In this document: one piece after another, positions 7,712 through 8,671 of the stretch
Position numbering within the stretch: the stretch's first letter is position 1
How the letters are laid out: each line of letters starts with the position of its first letter
Origin: Bacteroidales bacterium
GTDB lineage: Bacteria; Bacteroidota; Bacteroidia; Bacteroidales; UBA932
Direction of reading: 5' to 3'
DNA: 8,671 bases
Assembly (NCBI GenBank): GCA_004552115.1
Contig: SFPH01000020.1
Coordinates: forward strand, 1 to 8,671
Program-made: the position numbers and the translations under genes
Notes under the pieces: model-generated
What the model was told of the DNA's origin: nothing
Seen by the model: only the letters and a program-made list of their open reading frames with translations
Databases searched by the model: none

Positions 7712-8347
7712 ATGAATCATATGATCAAGAATATAACCGCATTGCTGCTGTCCTGCTGCATTGTCCCGGCCTTCGCCCAGACATCGCCGCTCGTGCAGAC
7801 GGATACCCTCATTGTCGGCTACGACATTGAGACTGCCCTTCCGGTCAGCAGCTATTCAGCGACAGGAGTGGGTGCCGCGGCATTTGACAATGCCGCCCAC
7901 ATCGATGTCGCCAAGGCTCTTTACGGCAAGATTGCCGGACTGAATGTCAGACAGGGGGTCGGATCCTCCGCTGACAATGTCTGCACCTTCTCTGTCCACG
8001 GCAAGACTCCGCTCGTGCTGGTGGACGGCTTCCCGAGGGAACTCTCCGACCTGACTGCCGAGGAAATCGAGTCGGTAACCCTGCTCACAGATGCCGCCTC
8101 GGCCGCCCTCTATGGAATGAAGGGAGCGAACGGCATCCTCTATGTTACCACGAAAAGAGGCTCTGAGAGCCGTCTCAATGTGACTGCGAAATACCAGTTC
8201 GGGCTCAATACCCAGTTCCGTGCTCCGGAGATCGCTGACGCTTTCGCATACGCCAACTGCGTGAATGTGGCAACTCGATGCCTTCAAGAACGGCAACCTT
8301 CCTTACGATTATCCGGATGTGGACTGGTGGAAGGAGACCATGAATGA
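7712..8347 (+). pseudogene. Second SusC-like transporter, N-terminal fragment ending in a frameshift
   Basis: Codons 1 to about 185 encode a SusC-like N terminus. A signal peptide (MNHMIKNITALLLSCCIVPAFA, 1-22) is followed directly by a short segment with DTLIVGYD (31-38, TonB-box-like) and a plug domain (about 60-150) with VLVDGF (102-107) and LLTDAASAALYGMKGANGILYVTTKRG (124-150). The carboxypeptidase-regulatory-like domain of the upstream SusC is absent, and the plug loop before VLVDG is about eight residues shorter (VHGKTPLVLVDG against IRGCGSLDNSLASPLVLVDG). After YANCVN (about 185) the frame yields 26 unrelated residues and stops at 8345-8347, while SusC barrel sequence resumes in the next frame. 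As read, no barrel can be made from this frame. It starts 19 bp after the SusD-like gene, so it is probably in the same operon. The break could be a real mutation or a sequence/assembly error. Confidence 0.8.
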
Positions 8348-8671
8348 TTTCGGCTACACCAACAGGCTCCAGCTCACATTCGACGGCGGAAGCAGCAAGT
8401 TCCGCTACTACACGGTAATCGACTATTACCGTGACAAGTCAATGCTGAAGGAGACCACGACTGATGACCGCTACAGCACCAAGCCTACCGACACGAGGCT
8501 GAGCGTGAGGACCAACCTTGACCTCGACATTACTCCCACGACATTCCTCCGCGCCCACATTGCCGCAAATCTTCAGGAACTCCGCGGCACTGCATACGGC
8601 AGGAACAACATCATGAAGGCGATCTGGAACACTCCTTCAGCCGCATTCCCGGTAAGGTATGCGAACGGCAT
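8265..8671 (+). pseudogene. Continuation of the second SusC-like transporter in the +1 frame, cut by window edge
   Basis: From about 8274 the frame one base ahead of the upstream fragment encodes clear SusC barrel sequence: LDAFKNGNLPYDYPDVDWWKETM, then NRLQLTFDGGSSKFRYYTVIDYYRDKSML and LSVRTNLDLDITPTTFLRAHIAANLQELRG. It matches, in order and spacing, the upstream SusC segment VEAYRTGSDPIMYPSMDWSDYIF and VNISGGNDKVKYFVSLGYLFQNGLL. The frame stays open to the last base. It opens after a TGA at 8262-8264 with an ATG at 8265, but starting there would give a barrel with neither signal peptide nor plug, so independent function is unlikely. It is best read as the remainder of the gene beginning at 7712. 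Confidence 0.8.

Noticed and set aside
8255..8285. Programmed ribosomal frameshift joining the two parts of the second SusC-like gene
   Set aside because: There is no slippery heptamer, and about 15 residues expected between the anchors are also missing, so a shift alone would not restore the normal protein.
1..8671. CRISPR arrays, tRNA or rRNA genes, transposases and attachment sites
   Set aside because: I saw no regularly spaced repeats, no tRNA-like or rRNA-like sequence and no transposase or integrase motif; nearly all bases are explained by the PUL genes.

Overview
The window looks like part of a polysaccharide utilization locus (PUL) from a member of the Bacteroidota, most likely Bacteroidales. 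The evidence is a textbook SusC/SusD pair, a divergently encoded periplasmic-propeller sensor of the hybrid two-component (HTCS) type, two lipoproteins with short lipobox signals, and start regions without strong Shine-Dalgarno sequences. Codon use looks moderately GC-rich (many AGG, CTC and GCC codons) and similar across all genes, so nothing marks one gene as foreign to the others. I cannot resolve the genus.

Layout: positions 1-1518 on the minus strand hold the first 506 codons of a sensor with a signal peptide and repeated two-component-regulator propeller motifs; its C-terminal part lies outside the window. A 182-bp divergent intergenic region (1519-1700) follows, with nested inverted repeats and a 14-bp palindrome. 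Rightward from 1701 come four tightly spaced genes: a GH18 glycoside hydrolase lipoprotein (1701-2750), a full-length SusC-like TonB-dependent transporter (2768-5920), a SusD-like glycan-binding lipoprotein (5932-7692), and a second SusC-like transporter starting at 7712 that runs off the right edge. Gaps of 17, 11 and 19 bp without visible terminators suggest one transcript.

Inferred working model: the GH18 enzyme cuts beta-1,4-linked N-acetylglucosamine glycans (chitin-type oligosaccharides or the chitobiose core of N-glycans; sequence alone does not decide) at the cell surface. SusD captures the products and SusC imports them with TonB energy. The divergent sensor probably detects a breakdown product in the periplasm and controls the operon through sites in the 182-bp region.

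The main surprises are (i) the second SusC-like gene, which lacks the usual N-terminal carboxypeptidase-regulatory-like domain and is broken near 8267-8276 by what looks like a frame-changing deletion of about 40-50 bp, and (ii) the nested dyads in the divergent regulatory region. The system as a whole belongs to a well-known class; I see no evidence for a wholly new one.
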